A stretch of 64,000 bases of DNA from Fremontodendron californicum (GCA_030761205.1 JAULJL010000025.1:3396001-3460000), one strand, 5' to 3'. Shown: positions 17,348-29,966, counted from the first letter of the stretch. The notes: generated from the letters alone by a model not told the origin. Program-made: numbers and translations.

Positions 17348-20075
17348 CATTAAGCTTCCAACTGTTCATATGTGTCTTTTCACTTTTTTTCTCAAGTAAA
17401 AAAGAAAAAGAGATGCTTGTAGCATGTCAGTCGAGGATGTTGGTTGTTGCTGTTGCAACTAGGTTTAGATAGATATACTGTGAGTAGTCCATTTATACTA
17501 AGCTAAGCTCAACTATATATGTTGTTAATGGCTCTCATTTTCTTAGATAAATGAATATATTGCTTAAACTCATCGATTCAAAAGAAGGTGAAATAATATA
17601 GGCTACCTTGTCTTTTAACCTGCACCAAGTTAGTGGCTGACTGTGGTAGATACTGGTGCTATGAATTGAATTCCCGAATGGTTTTGCCAACTTTATTTTG
17701 AAAATATTGTGTGAAACTCGCATTTTTCATTTTTTTTTTAAGTATTTACGTCCGACACATATTAAGATATGAATATGAATATGATCCTTCAAATATATAA
17801 ATTTAAAAATATATATATGTCCGATATAACCATATCCAACACTCAGCGGACGAGTAGCATGGGTGTGAAACCACTGATCCTGCAATCAGAAATTAGCTAT
17901 GACTCAGGTATATATACAGTTTTGGAGTCCATTGAACCATGTTTGAATTGTTTACATATAACTTGAAATATAACCCTGAACTTCACTTTTCTACCGAGTC
18001 AAACTCTATATACTCATCATTAATTTGTTGTAACTCAAATAGATCATTTCAATTTCTGGAATACGTACAATGAAGAACAATATACTCATCATTAATTTGT
18101 TGTGCTGGCACCTTATAATTAATTATATATGATCCAAGGACCAATCTTCGCTATGTTGATGTTTTCAAGTTGGTGAGATCTCTTCCCAATGAGCAGATGC
18201 AAAGGTATATATCTTGCTCTGAGGAAGGCAGTAGTGGGTTTGAAAGTGACGTTTGGGTTTTCAAGAGATATGTTCAAGACAGGCTTTGGTCTTTGAATCA
18301 AATATTTACTTGACAATTAGATCAGTCTTTTACTTAAATGAGTTATCCTATATATACTATACCATAATTCTAAATCGTGGTCGCGAATTTTATCGAGGAT
18401 AAGATTGCGAGTATCGCGAGCGTTACGTAACGCATTGCGGTTGTTGCGGACTTGAATTTGACAATATTTCAAAATTTTGATAATGTCGCGGACGTTACAC
18501 AACGGATAAAATAAGGTAAGAAAATTTCAATTTTTATTACGTCGTGATCTTTACGTTACATAACGCCCGTATTTTAAAATTATATCCTATACAGGTATCA
18601 TGGTGTATAATCTACAATTTATTTTGATTGATATATGGAAGGAAATAATACAGGACCAAATGTTGTGTTCAATTACATCCCAAGAAACATCTCCAAAACT
18701 GAAGTTCCTAGGATAGTTTAGGGTTATTGTTAGATAAACTGGACTCCCCCTAAAGCAGTAATTATTCTATGGCCTATGAGAAATGAGAATATCTGATACA
18801 GTGTTCCCCAAAGCAGGATCATTTTTATTTAGGATTCAATATACTGGTTTGTTCATATGTTTATCCATGAGAATTTGGACCAAGTTCGGTGCAATGCAAT
18901 TGTTTCTGCTTAAAATAAATTATGTTAATAACAATTGTTTTTTTGCTAAAATATGTTAATAACAATTGACATATTGGATGCCCCCTGAAGCTCGTGTAGT
19001 TCAGGAGCAATCAGTAAAAAGGTAAGAACTGCTGCAAAATGGATGCCCCCTGAAGCTGGCGTTTTAAAATTTAACATTGATGGTTCTGCGCGTGGTAAAT
19101 CGGGACCTGCTGCTTGTGGTGGAGTGTTGAGGGATCACAATGGCAATGTGGTAGCAATTTATGATTCGAATATGGCAGAATTAATGGCTTTCAAGTTTGC
19201 TTTAGACATTTTGTGAAATCAAAGAACAACTTGAATTCGGAGCTCATTATAGAACCAGACTCTACATTGCACTGGCATGGTGTGAAAAAACAGAATCTAG
19301 GCCGTGGAAACTGTGGGATACCTTGAAAGATATTGATGAGCTGCTGGGAAAAATAAAAAAAAGTCAGGTTGATTAAAATATATAGAGAGGCCAACGGGAT
19401 GGCAGATGCCTTGGCCAAGGCAGGGGTGCAAAGGAATCAAAACTTTATTGCTTGGTGGTAACTGTTATCTCCTATTTGGCTCTGTCTTGTTTTAAATTTA
19501 TGCCAGTATTGCTATTTTGTAAGGTCTGAAGATGTCGGTACCTTTGAGCTGCTGATCGGTTTGTAATGTCCAATATGATGGTGCTTTACCATCTTGAAAT
19601 AATATTGACTTAGAAAAAAAAAAAAAAAATTGATCTACTTATTTATGACTCCTTACTTATCGAGCATCTATCTTTAAACCTATATTTAGTAGAAAGGAAA
19701 GAAGAATATGAAAGGAAAGAAAAAAATGTCAAAAAGGAAAAACTTTAGTATTACGTTTGGGAACTTGAATTTGAGAATTTGAATTTCATTTGTTATATAA
19801 ATTGTGATAATAAAATTCATACATTAATTAAAATTCAATATGATTTTACATTTGAAATGTATAAAAACATGAATTTCAAATTCACAAATACCTATAGGTA
19901 TTTCAAATTCACCACTACATAGGCATCCAACAAATCCATGAATTTGAAAAATAATCATGAATGTTACATTTACATGTGTTTTACTATACAATTACACTAT
20001 TTTTGAAATCCAAATTCATTGTTTGAAATTCAAGTTTTCAAATGCAACCTAGAAGATTTGTTAAGAAGGAAGGAT
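17348..20075. repeat. Host segmental duplication, copy 1 (no PELPK gene)
   Basis: It begins CTTCCAACTGTTCATATGTG, matching copy 3 at 30197. Further shared blocks lie at about 17425-17600 and 18590-18900 and, after the LINE insertion, at 19630-20075. It is the most diverged of the three copies and stops before the part that carries PELPK in the other two. No gene was recognised in it. Confidence 0.75.
18970..19629 (+). mobile_element. 5'-truncated LINE remnant with RNase H domain
   Basis: Sequence from about 19058 reads GVLKFNIDGSARGKSGPAA and continues CGGVLRDHNGNV, the start of the RNase H domain found at the 3' end of plant L1-type LINEs. The frame then breaks (TGA near 19216). The remnant ends in 16 A at 19614-19629. 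It interrupts duplicated host sequence: copies 2 and 3 run straight from GTTAATAACAAT to the TGAT-ACTTATTT sequence. This is a dead, 5'-truncated insertion. Confidence 0.7.
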
Positions 20076-20237
20076 AATGGAGGTGTCACGCCCCAAACTG
20101 AGGCATAACAGACGTCGGACATCTGCGAGATATAATCTTACAAACATGCAAGGCAACAAACTGACTAACTGAAATTCGGAAGAATCAAATATTTAAAAAT
20201 ATAACGAACGAAATCATAATGCTTATAAAAGATTTGT
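20076..20237. other. Unassigned repeat-like sequence before inverted arm
   Basis: It starts GGTGTCACGCCCCAAACTGA, a motif I associate with dispersed plant repeats, and runs to the left inverted arm. No coding region was seen. The AGATTTGTTAAG at 20048-20062 recurs at 20229-20240, a possible short homology at the junction. Confidence 0.4.
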
Positions 20238-21014
20238 TAAGATCCAAGATGGCCCAATCCCATGGCAATCTCTATATGAGTCAAGATCCAAGAAGATGTA
20301 GGAAACATGACAAGAATGAGTGGAATTCACTTGGGCCATGTTGCAAATTATTCAAGAAAGGCTTCAACATGCAAGATGTGCTTGCATCCAAGTTTAGTCC
20401 ATGTGATTCAAGAACACAAGGTGGCGGCATTAGAGGGCTTACAAGTGGCGACATCGTGTTTAACGAAGTGGGCCTATTCTTTCGTTCATTAATTGACATG
20501 ACAATTGTGGGGACCAATTCATTTAACCATGTGGCGCCTAAGAGAGGGCTTATTTTAATTCTTATAATTACTTAGGCATTTGGGTCTATATTATGTAACA
20601 TTGACATCTTTTAATTATTTAGGTTTGGACTTGAGCATGTTCAGCCCATATTTTACATATTATTACTTAATAAATTAGGGTTATTGTAGGGAGGCAATAA
20701 ATATATGTCTTAGCCGCCTACTTCAATTATCTTTTGATCAATTGAGTTTGAATTTATTCAAAGTGAGTGTTTCACTCTTTTTAGTTCTTGACAGAACTTA
20801 GAAACTTATCAAAGAATTCTGTCTTTATGGCGTTCAACCTATCAAACTTAGGTTCTTGAAACAAGAGTTCTTAGGGTCTAGCTTACATGTTTAATCTAGG
20901 TTCTTTGAAACAGGCTTTCTAAGGGTTTAAGTTTTCTTTGCCTGAATCTTGGCTTTCTTGGGGTTTAGGTATTTCAATTTGTTAGTAGGTTCAAAGGGTT
21001 TAACCCCTAGGGTT
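20238..21014 (+). repeat. Left arm of large inverted repeat (~777 bp)
   Basis: The reverse complement of 22912-23677 matches this sequence along its length, from TAAGATCCAAGATGG to GGGTTTAACCCCTAGGGTT. Small open frames in both arms differ by substitutions and look incidental. Because a CACATCAGTTGGTA follows, the arm may be an LTR followed by the start of a primer site, but that is unproven. Confidence 0.85.
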
Positions 21015-21042
21015 CACATCAGTTGGTACGGTGCCAAAAACT

Positions 21043-22510
21043 TAATGCACTCAAGAGAGTATATCTTATTTAACCTTGCACTAAAAAGATCAATTGCAAG
21101 TATAGTGATTAGCAAGGGTCGAGTCTTCAGGGATTAGATTTTAATCTATGAGTTATTAGTTTATAACTTAGGTTCAAAGAAAACAAAAGAAAAGTGGGTT
21201 TTGAAAAAGTTTTAAAAATAAGCAAACAAGAAAAGTAAGATGCAAGTAAGAAATAAGAAATCAAATATGAGAGAAATATGGTTAAGGTTTCATTCTCCAG
21301 TACTAGAAATCGTTAAGAATCAATTTCAGATCTATCAATATCAATCAACTATCAAAGTTAACAACCGTAGATAATAACAAGCTCTGTTACCCCAATCTTT
21401 CTTTAGTTTGTCGTTAAATAGAACAAACTCTCTATTTAATCTCTAACCATCAAACAACCTAGAATAAGCTCTCTAAATTCAATTTAATAGCAGCTTTATG
21501 ATGAGAAAGATAGGTTGATCTAAGCAACAAACACATAGCTCGGATTGTTCAACTTAGGTTATGTTCCACTTTGCAATTAGTAAAAACTTGACCATAATCA
21601 TTAATCACAAATTACCACTTATGAATAGGAAATCAAGACAATTACACGGATCAAGACTCCTAAACTAGCAATAGATAATTATCAAGATCTATCTAGTTGA
21701 TCACCTTAAATAAATCAAAACATCATCATGAACAATTTTAATGGAAGAACACAATCAATTTTGATAGAAAACTAATGATAGATAAATCTGAAAATTAATT
21801 ACAAAACTTGTATAGGGCTTTGAAATCATCCTTAACCAAAGAAGTTTAGCCTAACATAAGCATGGATAATATATACATAAAACTAAAAAGAAAAATTAAA
21901 GAATGGAGAAAAAGAAGAAGAAGAAAGAATGATGATTCCTTGAGTCTCCTCAAAAGATGTCTAGTTTGTGGCTCAAAAGATGGTATTTATAGAGTTTTAA
22001 AATCCTGAGAATAAGTCCTTGCCGCACAAGTAAGCCTGGAGGTGCAAAAATCACGTTTTTGCCTTTTTTTTCAGATTTGCGATTAGGGTTTTTCTAGCCA
22101 TAGGATTCTTTAGGGAGATCTTCTAGCGCCAATTTGGGTGCCCATTTCTTATCCGATTTGGGCCCATAATATATTGTTGGAAAGATAATCAAGTCAAATT
22201 CAAAAGTCAAGAAGGAAGTTTCTTCAAATAAAGAATCTAACATCATGTTTTTCTTGCAACAAGCTCTGGAGGTTAGATCTGCCTCATCACTTAGCACAAA
22301 GAATTTGATCTTTTTGACTCCCAAGTCTTCTTCCATCTTATGATTATGATTTTGTAAGCTCTTTACCATCATTATTAACATCTTTTGACTTCATTCTCCT
22401 TATTATACCTAAAATTCAAAAACATAATATAAGTGAACAAGATAAAGATCGAAAATATAACAAAAACTAAAGGTAGAAAGGCATAAAATGTATATTTTAT
22501 GTGCTTATCA
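21043..22510 (-). repeat. Athila-family LTR, second family (1468 bp)
   Basis: It starts TGATAAGCAC at 22510 and ends GCATTAA at 21043, where the expected final CA has been changed. From about 21900 down to 21043 it matches the R-U5 half of element A's LTR. Its U3 differs from that of A, B and D. Confidence 0.82.
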
Positions 22511-22526
22511 AATACCCCCACACTTA
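22511..22526 (-). promoter_or_regulatory. Polypurine tract of Athila fragment
   Basis: On the minus strand AAGTGTGGGGGTATTT immediately precedes the LTR. Confidence 0.8.
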
Positions 22527-22911
22527 GCTTTTTGCTAGTCCTCGAGCAAAACAAAATAAAAATAAAATAAGAAAATCTAATCTAATCCACTTTCATAGGA
22601 AATCATGGTGGCACTTAGCATGTGACACAAGCCTTTAAACCCCTAGGTGCCCTAGTGGACGAGTTTAGTCTCGTGAGGGTTTACTAGGACGATACCCACA
22701 AACATTGAAGACATAAGAAAAACTAAAAAAATAATAAAAATAATAATAATTACAACTAATCCTTCCAATATAAATTAGATACAATCATCGGACAAGCCTT
22801 ATAAACTAATCAATACCTTAAAAAAATTCACAAAAAATCTTGCTTGAATATAAATAGTTTGAGTTAAGCCAATATTAACATAACATATTTCAATCAAAAT
22901 AATGCATATTC

Positions 22912-23677
22912 AAAACCCTAGGGGTTAAACCCTTTGAATCCACTAACAAATTAAAATACCTAAACCCCAAGAAAGCCAAGATTCAGGCAAAGAAAACTTA
23001 AACCCTTAGAAAGCCTGTTTCAAAAGACCTAGATTAAACATGTAAGCTAGACCCTAAGAACTCTCGTTTCAAGAACCTAAGTTTGATAGGTTGAACGCCA
23101 CAAAGAAAGAATTCGTTGATAAGTTCCTAAGTTCTGTCAAGAACTAAAAAGAATGAAACACTTACTTTGAATAAATTCAAACTCAATTGATCAAAAGATA
23201 ATTGAATTAGGCGGCTAAGACATATATTTATAGCCTCCCTACAATAACCCTAATTTACTAAGTATATGTAAAATATGGGCTGGACATGCTCAAGCCCAAA
23301 CCTAAATAATTAAAAGATGTCCATGTTAGACCCAAATGCCTAAGTAATTATAAGAATTAAAATAAGCTCTCTCTTAGGCGCCACATGGTTAAATGAATTG
23401 GTCCCCACAATTGCCATGTCAATTAATGAATGAAAGAATAGTCCCACTTCTTTAAACAAGATGCCGCCACTTGTAAGCCCTCTAATGCCGCCACATTGTA
23501 TTCTTGAATCACATTGACTAAACTTGGATGCAAGCCCATCTTGCATGTTGAAGCCTTTCTTGAATAACTTGCAACATAGCCCAAGTGAATTCCATCTATT
23601 CTTGCCATGTTTCCTAAATCTTCTTGGATCTTGGCCCATATAGAAACTGCCATGGGATTGGACCATCTTGGATCTTA
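22912..23677 (-). repeat. Right arm of large inverted repeat (~766 bp)
   Basis: Inverted counterpart of 20238-21014. Its outer end joins directly to host duplication copy 2, which lacks the first 80 or so bases present in copies 1 and 3. Confidence 0.85.
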
Positions 23678-25798
23678 TCATTGTCAGTCGAGGATGTTGG
23701 TTGTTGCTGTTGCAACTAGGTTTAGATAGATATACTGTGAGTAGTCCATTTATACTAAGCTAAACTCAACTATGCTGTTAATGGCTTTCATTTTCGTAGT
23801 TTAGATAAATGAATATTGCTTAAACTCCTCGATTCAAAAGAAGGTGAAATAATATAGGCTACCTTGTCTTTACTTAAATGAGTTATCCTAAAGGTATCAT
23901 GATGGTGTATAATCTACAATTTATTTTGATTGATATATGGATGGAAGGAATACAAGACCAAATGTTGGTTCAATCACAGCCCAAGAAACATCTCCAAAAC
24001 TGAAGCTCCTTGGATAGTTTAGGGTTAATTGTATAGCATCAGATAAACTGGACTCCCCTAAAGCAGTAATATTTCTATGGCCTATGAGAAATGAGAATAT
24101 TTGATACAGAATTATCCACACAAAAAAAAAAAGAATATTTGATACAGTGTTCCCTAGACTTGTTCATGGGCTGTGTCGAGGTGTGGTTCGGATTTTTTTC
24201 ATCTTATTTAAGTCCGATCTTGGGTGGTCCGAGCCGGCCTATATTACTGTTTAAATAATTTTAAAAAATTATTTTTATATTTAAATTTAAATAAAAAGTT
24301 AATTTTTTTATTATTTAAACAGTGATATGGGCTAAACCAGATCAATTCGGATCATGAAAAATTCTGCCTAAACTCGGCTTATATTGAGTCGGGCTGGATG
24401 GGTTAGCTCAAGTGTAGTGTTCCCCAAAGCTGGATCATTTCTATTTAGGATTCAATATGCTTTAATTTGTTCGTATGTTTATCCATGAGAATTTGGACCA
24501 AGTTCGGTGCAATGCAATTCTTTCAGCTTAAAATAAAATGTTAATAACAATATTTGATATACTTATTTACGACTCTTACTTATCGAACACCTATCTTTAA
24601 TATTATATTTGGGAGGAAGGAAAGAAAAAAGATGAAAACGGAAAAAAAATTAGAAGATTTGTTAAGGAAGAAAATGGGTGAGTAAAGAAAAAAAAAAGAA
24701 AGAAGAGAAATGAAAGTTATTTTTTGGTAAAAAAATAAAAAGAAATAAAGAGAAAAAAAAAGGTTAAATAAAATTATTAATTTGAGTTGAATGAGTTTTT
24801 TTTCTTACATTTAAAAGGATTGAGAGAGAAAAAAAAAAGTACAAATCTACTTATTTTACTTTTCTCTTTCTATTTTTCTACTACGAAATAAAAGATTAAA
24901 ACAAGTAATTTTTTAATCAAATTCTCTTTTACTTCTATTAAATATAGTGTAAATGAAAAGAAGAAAACCATTTCATGTACCCCATAAAAAAGAATTACTC
25001 CAAAAAAAGAATATTATTCTTTTCAGCAAATCAATTACCTAGAGAGAGACAATGAAGTTTGAAACTTAATTCACCAATAAGGATTATTAATTATTATTTT
25101 TTCTTGAAGTATGACAGCAAAAAAGGAATCACTAGTCTCTCTCTAGGTGATTTTCGAATTTTAATTATAATAAAATTAATATATTATCATATAATAGTTC
25201 AATTGACTATTCTAATGGACCGCTAAGCCGTTTATTGTGTCCATTATAAGTAACCAAACTTTAATAATTTAATTTTCTTCTATGTCTCTCACTTAATAAA
25301 AATTAAAAAAGAGAGAGAGAAAGTAACAAAAGAACATAAACACATTGTCAAGATGCAAAAGCAGGTTGGTACATAGTTGAACAACCAAAAACAGCAAGCT
25401 CCTGGGTGGTGCTTGTTAAATTTGATGATTTATATATTTATGTTGTGTTCATTTTTTTTTTTTTTAATAATTGTGTTTAAAGTGATATATTTTTATAGAT
25501 TTTGTTACATTAATAATTCATAATATATAAAATTTGAACATTCATATATTTATATCTCGTATTATTTTTTTTTTTTTGTATTGTCTCATATTTTAGTTAT
25601 TTACTTTACAACTAAATTATATATGTTGGAGTCAAATGTATGTGTCATCATATCAGAGTTTGATAGTTCCATGGCATGCAAGATATATAGCAGCTATAGT
25701 TTTCAGTCATGAATAGGTGAGAAGTTGAGCTAACACAATGTAGAATTTCTCACCAACCTGAAGCCAGAAAATCCCCCTGTTCTCCACTTCCCAATACC

Positions 25799-25804
25799 TA
25801 TAAA
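25799..25804 (+). promoter_or_regulatory. TATA box of PELPK gene 1
   Basis: TATAAA lies in CCTATAAAGGGCTC, about 100 bases upstream of the ATG, and is identical in the second gene copy. Confidence 0.7.
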
Positions 25805-25901
25805 GGGCTCATCAGCAGCACATGCAATTGCATAAACCAAGCACACAGCAAGTATTCATTTTGAAGCATTCTTTCTTGTCATCTCACATCTGTTTTTAAC
25901 C

Positions 25902-26687
25902 ATGGCTTGCCATCGTTTCCCTTTCTTTATACTACCATTTTTACTGATCACTTTGTCATTGATGAGCAGCAATACAATCTTGGTTGGTGCCCGACATCTT
26001 TTAGAGACATCCGTGCCAGAGAAACCTGAGCTACCTAAACCGGAATTGCCTGAGATACCTCCCTTCACCCACGTTGAACTCCCAAAGCCTGAGTTGCCAG
26101 AAGTTCCGAAGCCTGAATTGCCTAAAGTACCGGAGTTGCCAAAGCCTGAATTGCCCAAAGCTCTCGAGTTTCCAAAAGTGCCAGAGTTGCCAAAGCCTGA
26201 ATTGCCTAAGGTTCCTGAGTTGCCCAAGTTGCCTAACTTGCAAAAACCTGAAGAAGTTAAAGTTCCAGAGTTAGCAAAACCAGAATTGCCTAAAGTTCCT
26301 GAGGTGCCCAAACCAGAATTGCCCAAAGCTCCTGAGTTGCCAAAACCTGAATTACAAAAAGTTCCTGAGTTACCAAAGCCTGAATTGCCTAAGTTGCCTG
26401 ACATGCCAAAACTCGAGGAACCCAAGGTTCCTGAGTTACCAAAGCTTGAATTACCAAAGTTACCTGACTTACCAAAACCTGAAGTACCCAAAGTTCCGGA
26501 GTTGCCAAAACCTGAATTACCCAAAGTTCCAGAGCTACCCAAGCCAGAATTGCCCAAATTGCCTGAGTTGCCAAAGCCTGAAGCGCCAAAGGAAGAAGTG
26601 CCCAAGATGCCTAAATTGCCTACCGTGCCAAGTCTTCCTAAAGACTTCCCCATCCCTTCCATCACTCCACCATACACAAGCCCTTGA
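25902..26687 (+). CDS. PELPK1-like: PELPK-type proline-rich cell-wall protein, copy 1 (261 aa)
   Basis: A secreted hydroxyproline-rich-type protein. Residues 1-30 are a signal peptide (MACHRFPFFILPFLLITLSL, then GAR), followed by about 220 residues built from PELPK pentapeptides and variants (PEVPK, PKLPE, KAPEL), and a short tail ending TPPYTSP. This is the layout of Arabidopsis PELPK1, a cell-wall protein that affects germination and growth. The start follows ACC and sits behind a TATA box at 25799; a poly(A) signal AATAAA is at 26877. There is no intron. The Gly/Ser/Asn-rich antisense frame (25856-26692) is a by-product of the repeats. The gene is tandemly duplicated with 32499-33251. Confidence 0.9.
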   Translation: MACHRFPFFILPFLLITLSLMSSNTILVGARHLLETSVPEKPELPKPELPEIPPFTHVELPKPELPEVPKPELPKVPELPKPELPKALEFPKVPELPKPELPKVPELPKLPNLQKPEEVKVPELAKPELPKVPEVPKPELPKAPELPKPELQKVPELPKPELPKLPDMPKLEEPKVPELPKLELPKLPDLPKPEVPKVPELPKPELPKVPELPKPELPKLPELPKPEAPKEEVPKMPKLPTVPSLPKDFPIPSITPPYTSP

Positions 26688-26876
26688 ATCATGACACTGC
26701 CTTCGTTTTCCCTACAATATTACACATATGGTTTCTAGGTATTCTTCTTATAGGAGAGTGTTGATTAGCGGATGTGAGTATTCATTTCATGAATCACTTG
26801 TAGACCAGATTATTCATAAATTCGTGTTTGAGTCATTTTGTTGCTGTCATCTCTGTATTATCATGTTTACTTTCTT

Positions 26877-26882
26877 AATAAA
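26877..26882 (+). terminator. Polyadenylation signal of PELPK gene 1
   Basis: AATAAA lies 190 bases after the stop codon. In the other gene copy the same signal has been moved to 39011 by a transposon. Confidence 0.55.
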
Positions 26883-27067
26883 TTTATAGTTTTATATACA
26901 AAATTTGATTTCCCTATTTAGTATGTTCGATTTTGTTGAACTTAGAGAATTTGGCTTACTGTACTGTGAAATGGTAAATCATTGGCATGGATTGTCTAAT
27001 GACAACACTCACACTAACAATTTCTAAACAAAACAAAGTTATTAAACTTGAGGAATATGATCTATGA

Positions 27068-29255
27068 CTCCCAAATTTATGTCTAATTGACATCATTCAA
27101 ATAACTCTCAAATTTATGTTGCGCGTTGTCATATTTGTATTTTTTTTTTTTTTATAATCGTATTCAATATATTATATATTTATATAAATTTTGACACGAC
27201 AATAATTCGTTTTATGTAGATTTTGACACATTCATGTATTTGTGTTGTGTTCATGTTATTTTTGTATCATATCATGTTTTAATTATTTTTCTCATGTTAT
27301 GTTCGTATAGTATAATTATGTTATGTCTAAAATTGTCGCATGTAATTAAATTATATTTAAATAACTCTCAATTTTATGCATTCACCTGTCTTATAAGAAT
27401 ATGAATTATTATTTTTCTAAATTATTATATTTACTATTCTTGCTTTTTTACAATGATTAAAAACTGGACCGAACCGACCAGTTCAACCAATTGAACCCGG
27501 AATCGATAGGTCCGGTGGTTCAATGATATTAGTAGAACAGGAATTACCTTGAACCAGTAAAAACCGAAAACCGATTAAACCGTCAAAAAAACCGAAAATG
27601 ATACAATTTTATTTTTTTTGGGCTTTTTTTAGCCCAATTAATTAAAAATTTGAAAGGCCTAAACGTACATTTCCCTCATTAAAATGGGGTCCAATTCCAA
27701 AGAATGGGTTTAAGCCTAAAAGCCTTAGGGCATCATTTGGCTTTTTTTTTTTTTTTTTTTTTCTAACATTCCCAGACAGGTTAGTTTTCCACTCTTTTCT
27801 CCTCCATTTAGTTTCAACTAAATACTATGCACTGCTTCTTCATTCATTCATATCAGTTGTCGTTTCTTGTCCTCAATTCAATTTCCGATCAACACTGCTT
27901 CTTCATTCATTCAGATCACTTTGTATGTTTAATTATTTATTCATAAACCATAATCTGTAATGAAATTGTTCTTTGATGTTTTGCATTGCCTTTGTGAATT
28001 GCTCTTTCATATTGGTTGGCCAAAGGCAAAGATAGCCTGGTCCGACTCCCTAAGTATGCAGCGCATACAAGAAAAAGTATTTGATTTTGTGTTTGTAAAC
28101 CCATATTCCAATCACGAATGCAATCCTCTATTTTCAAATGGAATAAGATTGATTGTCTTTCACTTGTCTTCTAAGCAACAGAAATGGGTGCTATTCAAAT
28201 AAAATCTTTTTATGGTTGAACCGGTTGAATCGGTAATCGAAAGTCTGATCGATTCGACTTTCTATTCGGTTTTTTATTTTTTACGTTTTTTTTATCTTTC
28301 AAATTTATTATAAAATATTAATTCAAATCTGATAACATTTTGCAGCGAAACGCGAACATTATCTGAGTAAATATTTAAGGAAAACTAAGTAATAATTGTC
28401 AACCGCAATCAAAAGTTCCACATAATAAACAAAGAAAAAAACATAACTTCAAATATAACAATGAAGCTAAATAAAAGAAAAGATCAAGCTAAAAAAAATG
28501 TTTGACCATTTTCAATCAAAAAGTTTTCTCAGCAGCACCAAAGCAGATCATTCGAAAGTTTTTTTTTTTTCCTTCTCAATTCACGATCATTATTCATTAA
28601 CTGTGAACAAGGTCTTCAAAATCTGGGACCGACTGTTTTAAACGTTGTACAAGTGAAGTAATGGATTATGATTTATGATTTTTCATTTTCCTGCTTCAAA
28701 CAATGTCGTGTTGTCGTTCTTCATGACTTCTTTTACTCCAGAAATAAGAGAGTGGTATCCGACGTCCGTTTCACGAATCCAAATCATATGCTGTCATTTC
28801 CCTGTCTTTATCCGTGTCCCTACTATGCCACGCGTTCATTTTTTTTTATTCTCTTCGTACTTGTTCGTTTTTAATATTTGACATGATTCTTTATCTAATA
28901 AAAAAACTGATTCTGCTTAAAAACAAAATACGAATACAAAGACGATGCAAATAAATGAGATAAAGAAAGATAAGCGAACTCCATAGGATAATGAAATATT
29001 ACACATCAGATCAGATGGGCCCCACATATGACTGACGTGGACGCAATATGTTTAATATTTCTGATGTGGACATATGATAAAACGATGTCGGATAAGTCTT
29101 CTTCCTAAAAAAAAAAAAAAAAACTATTTTTAGGGTTCTAATTTGAGACTTATGAATCAAGATCACTTTTTTTTTACCCAAACTTTGTTTTTTGGAGAGC
29201 TCTGATTTTTTAGGTGTTTGAGATTATCGGGTAGCAATGGAGTCTGAGGTGATAA
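27068..29255. other. AT-rich intergenic region
   Basis: No gene recognised. At 27110-27340 lies a degenerate AT-rich repeat with TTGTGTTCATGTT, related to stretches at 25430-25610 and 32025-32200 and inverted at 39240-39430. At 27460-27590 and 28205-28280 are GAACCGGTT-rich stretches typical of dispersed plant repeats. A frame at 27960-28202 has no recognisable motif and is not called. Confidence 0.5.
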
Positions 29256-29524
29256 GAGAAATGATTGTATGAAACCGTTACGCCACGTCAGCATATATCA
29301 TTTCCATTCAAATCATGCCAAGTAATCAAATTTAAGAAAAAAGTCAACTATTTATTACAAAAAACCATTAATGAATTGCTGACATAAATATTTGTCATTT
29401 AATTATTACATGTAATGTAATAATAAATAGTTGACATTTTTCTTAAATTTGATTACATGGCATGATTTGAATGGAAGAAATATATGCTGACGTGGCGTAA
29501 CTGTTTCATACAATCCTTTCTCGT
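29256..29524. mobile_element. MITE with long terminal inverted repeats
   Basis: The ends GAGAAATGATTGTATGAAAC and its near-perfect inverse (GTTTCATACAATCCTTTCTC) continue inward past GCCACGTCAGCATATAT, and nearly the whole 265 bases can fold back. GGTGATAA flanks it at 29248-29255 and 29525-29532, an 8-base direct repeat fitting a hAT-like or Mutator-like target duplication. No coding capacity. Confidence 0.78.
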
Positions 29525-29966
29525 GGTGATAAAAGCAGAGTTGGTACCCTTGACTGCCAGATTCCTATTCTTGTTGGTGGTACGTATTTTAGGTTAATAG
29601 AGAGGGATTCAAGAACTATGAGAACCTGCGAGAAAGAATAAACAGTTAAAAGAAGTGTCGAAATTGATATTTTAAGATGCATTTTGATTTTTAAATCAGC
29701 AAATATCTATAAAAAAAAATAAAAATAATGATTGAAGCAAATAAAAGCAATCAGAGTATCCAAATGTGACATAAAATTTAATACCTTATCTTATTCTTTT
29801 TATATATGAAATTTTGTGTAACTGATAATGATTAAAACTTGTTTTTCTTTTATCGGTGAATTTATCGGTTTAACGACTGGATCTTATTTGGGCCTTTAGC
29901 TCAATTGATATTGGAATAACAATTGCTCCCAAGTATAACAATTCTCCAAAAAGGAAATGACAATTC

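Larger units (their letters stand above)
21021..22911 (-). mobile_element. Athila-family fragment arranged 3'UTR-LTR-PBS between inverted arms
   Basis: On the minus strand it reads 3' UTR (22911-22527), polypurine tract (22526-22511), LTR (22510-21043) and a degraded primer-site end (about 21040-21026, GTTTTTGGCACCGT). A single LTR flanked by internal sequence on both sides is not a normal solo LTR or intact element. It fits a circular one-LTR form or unequal recombination. Confidence 0.75.
23678..27067. repeat. Host segmental duplication, copy 2 (with PELPK gene)
   Basis: It begins TGTCAGTCGAGGATGTTGG and stays collinear with copy 3 (from 30273) to GAATATGATCTATG near 27067, apart from the copia insertion in copy 3. 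It includes shared promoter, coding and 3' regions of the PELPK gene. Confidence 0.88.

Noticed and set aside
18355..18560. CG-containing stretch with repeated GTTACGTAACGC-like words
   Set aside because: Short imperfect palindromes in AT-rich DNA. No TIR pair or gene could be defined.
20219..20575. Open frame of 118 aa in the left inverted arm, with a relative at 23340-23681
   Set aside because: Present in both arms only because the arms are copies. No domain, signal or codon bias supports a gene, and the two differ by frame-neutral and non-neutral changes alike.
25856..26692. Long antisense frame rich in Gly, Asn and Ser opposite PELPK gene 1 (same at 32480-33256)
   Set aside because: It is the complement of the repeated PELPK codons; the repeat keeps all frames open. 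The sense frame has the signal peptide, TATA box and family match.
27450..28290. Possible DNA transposon bounded by GAACCGGTT-rich ends
   Set aside because: The two ends do not form convincing inverted repeats and no target duplication was found.
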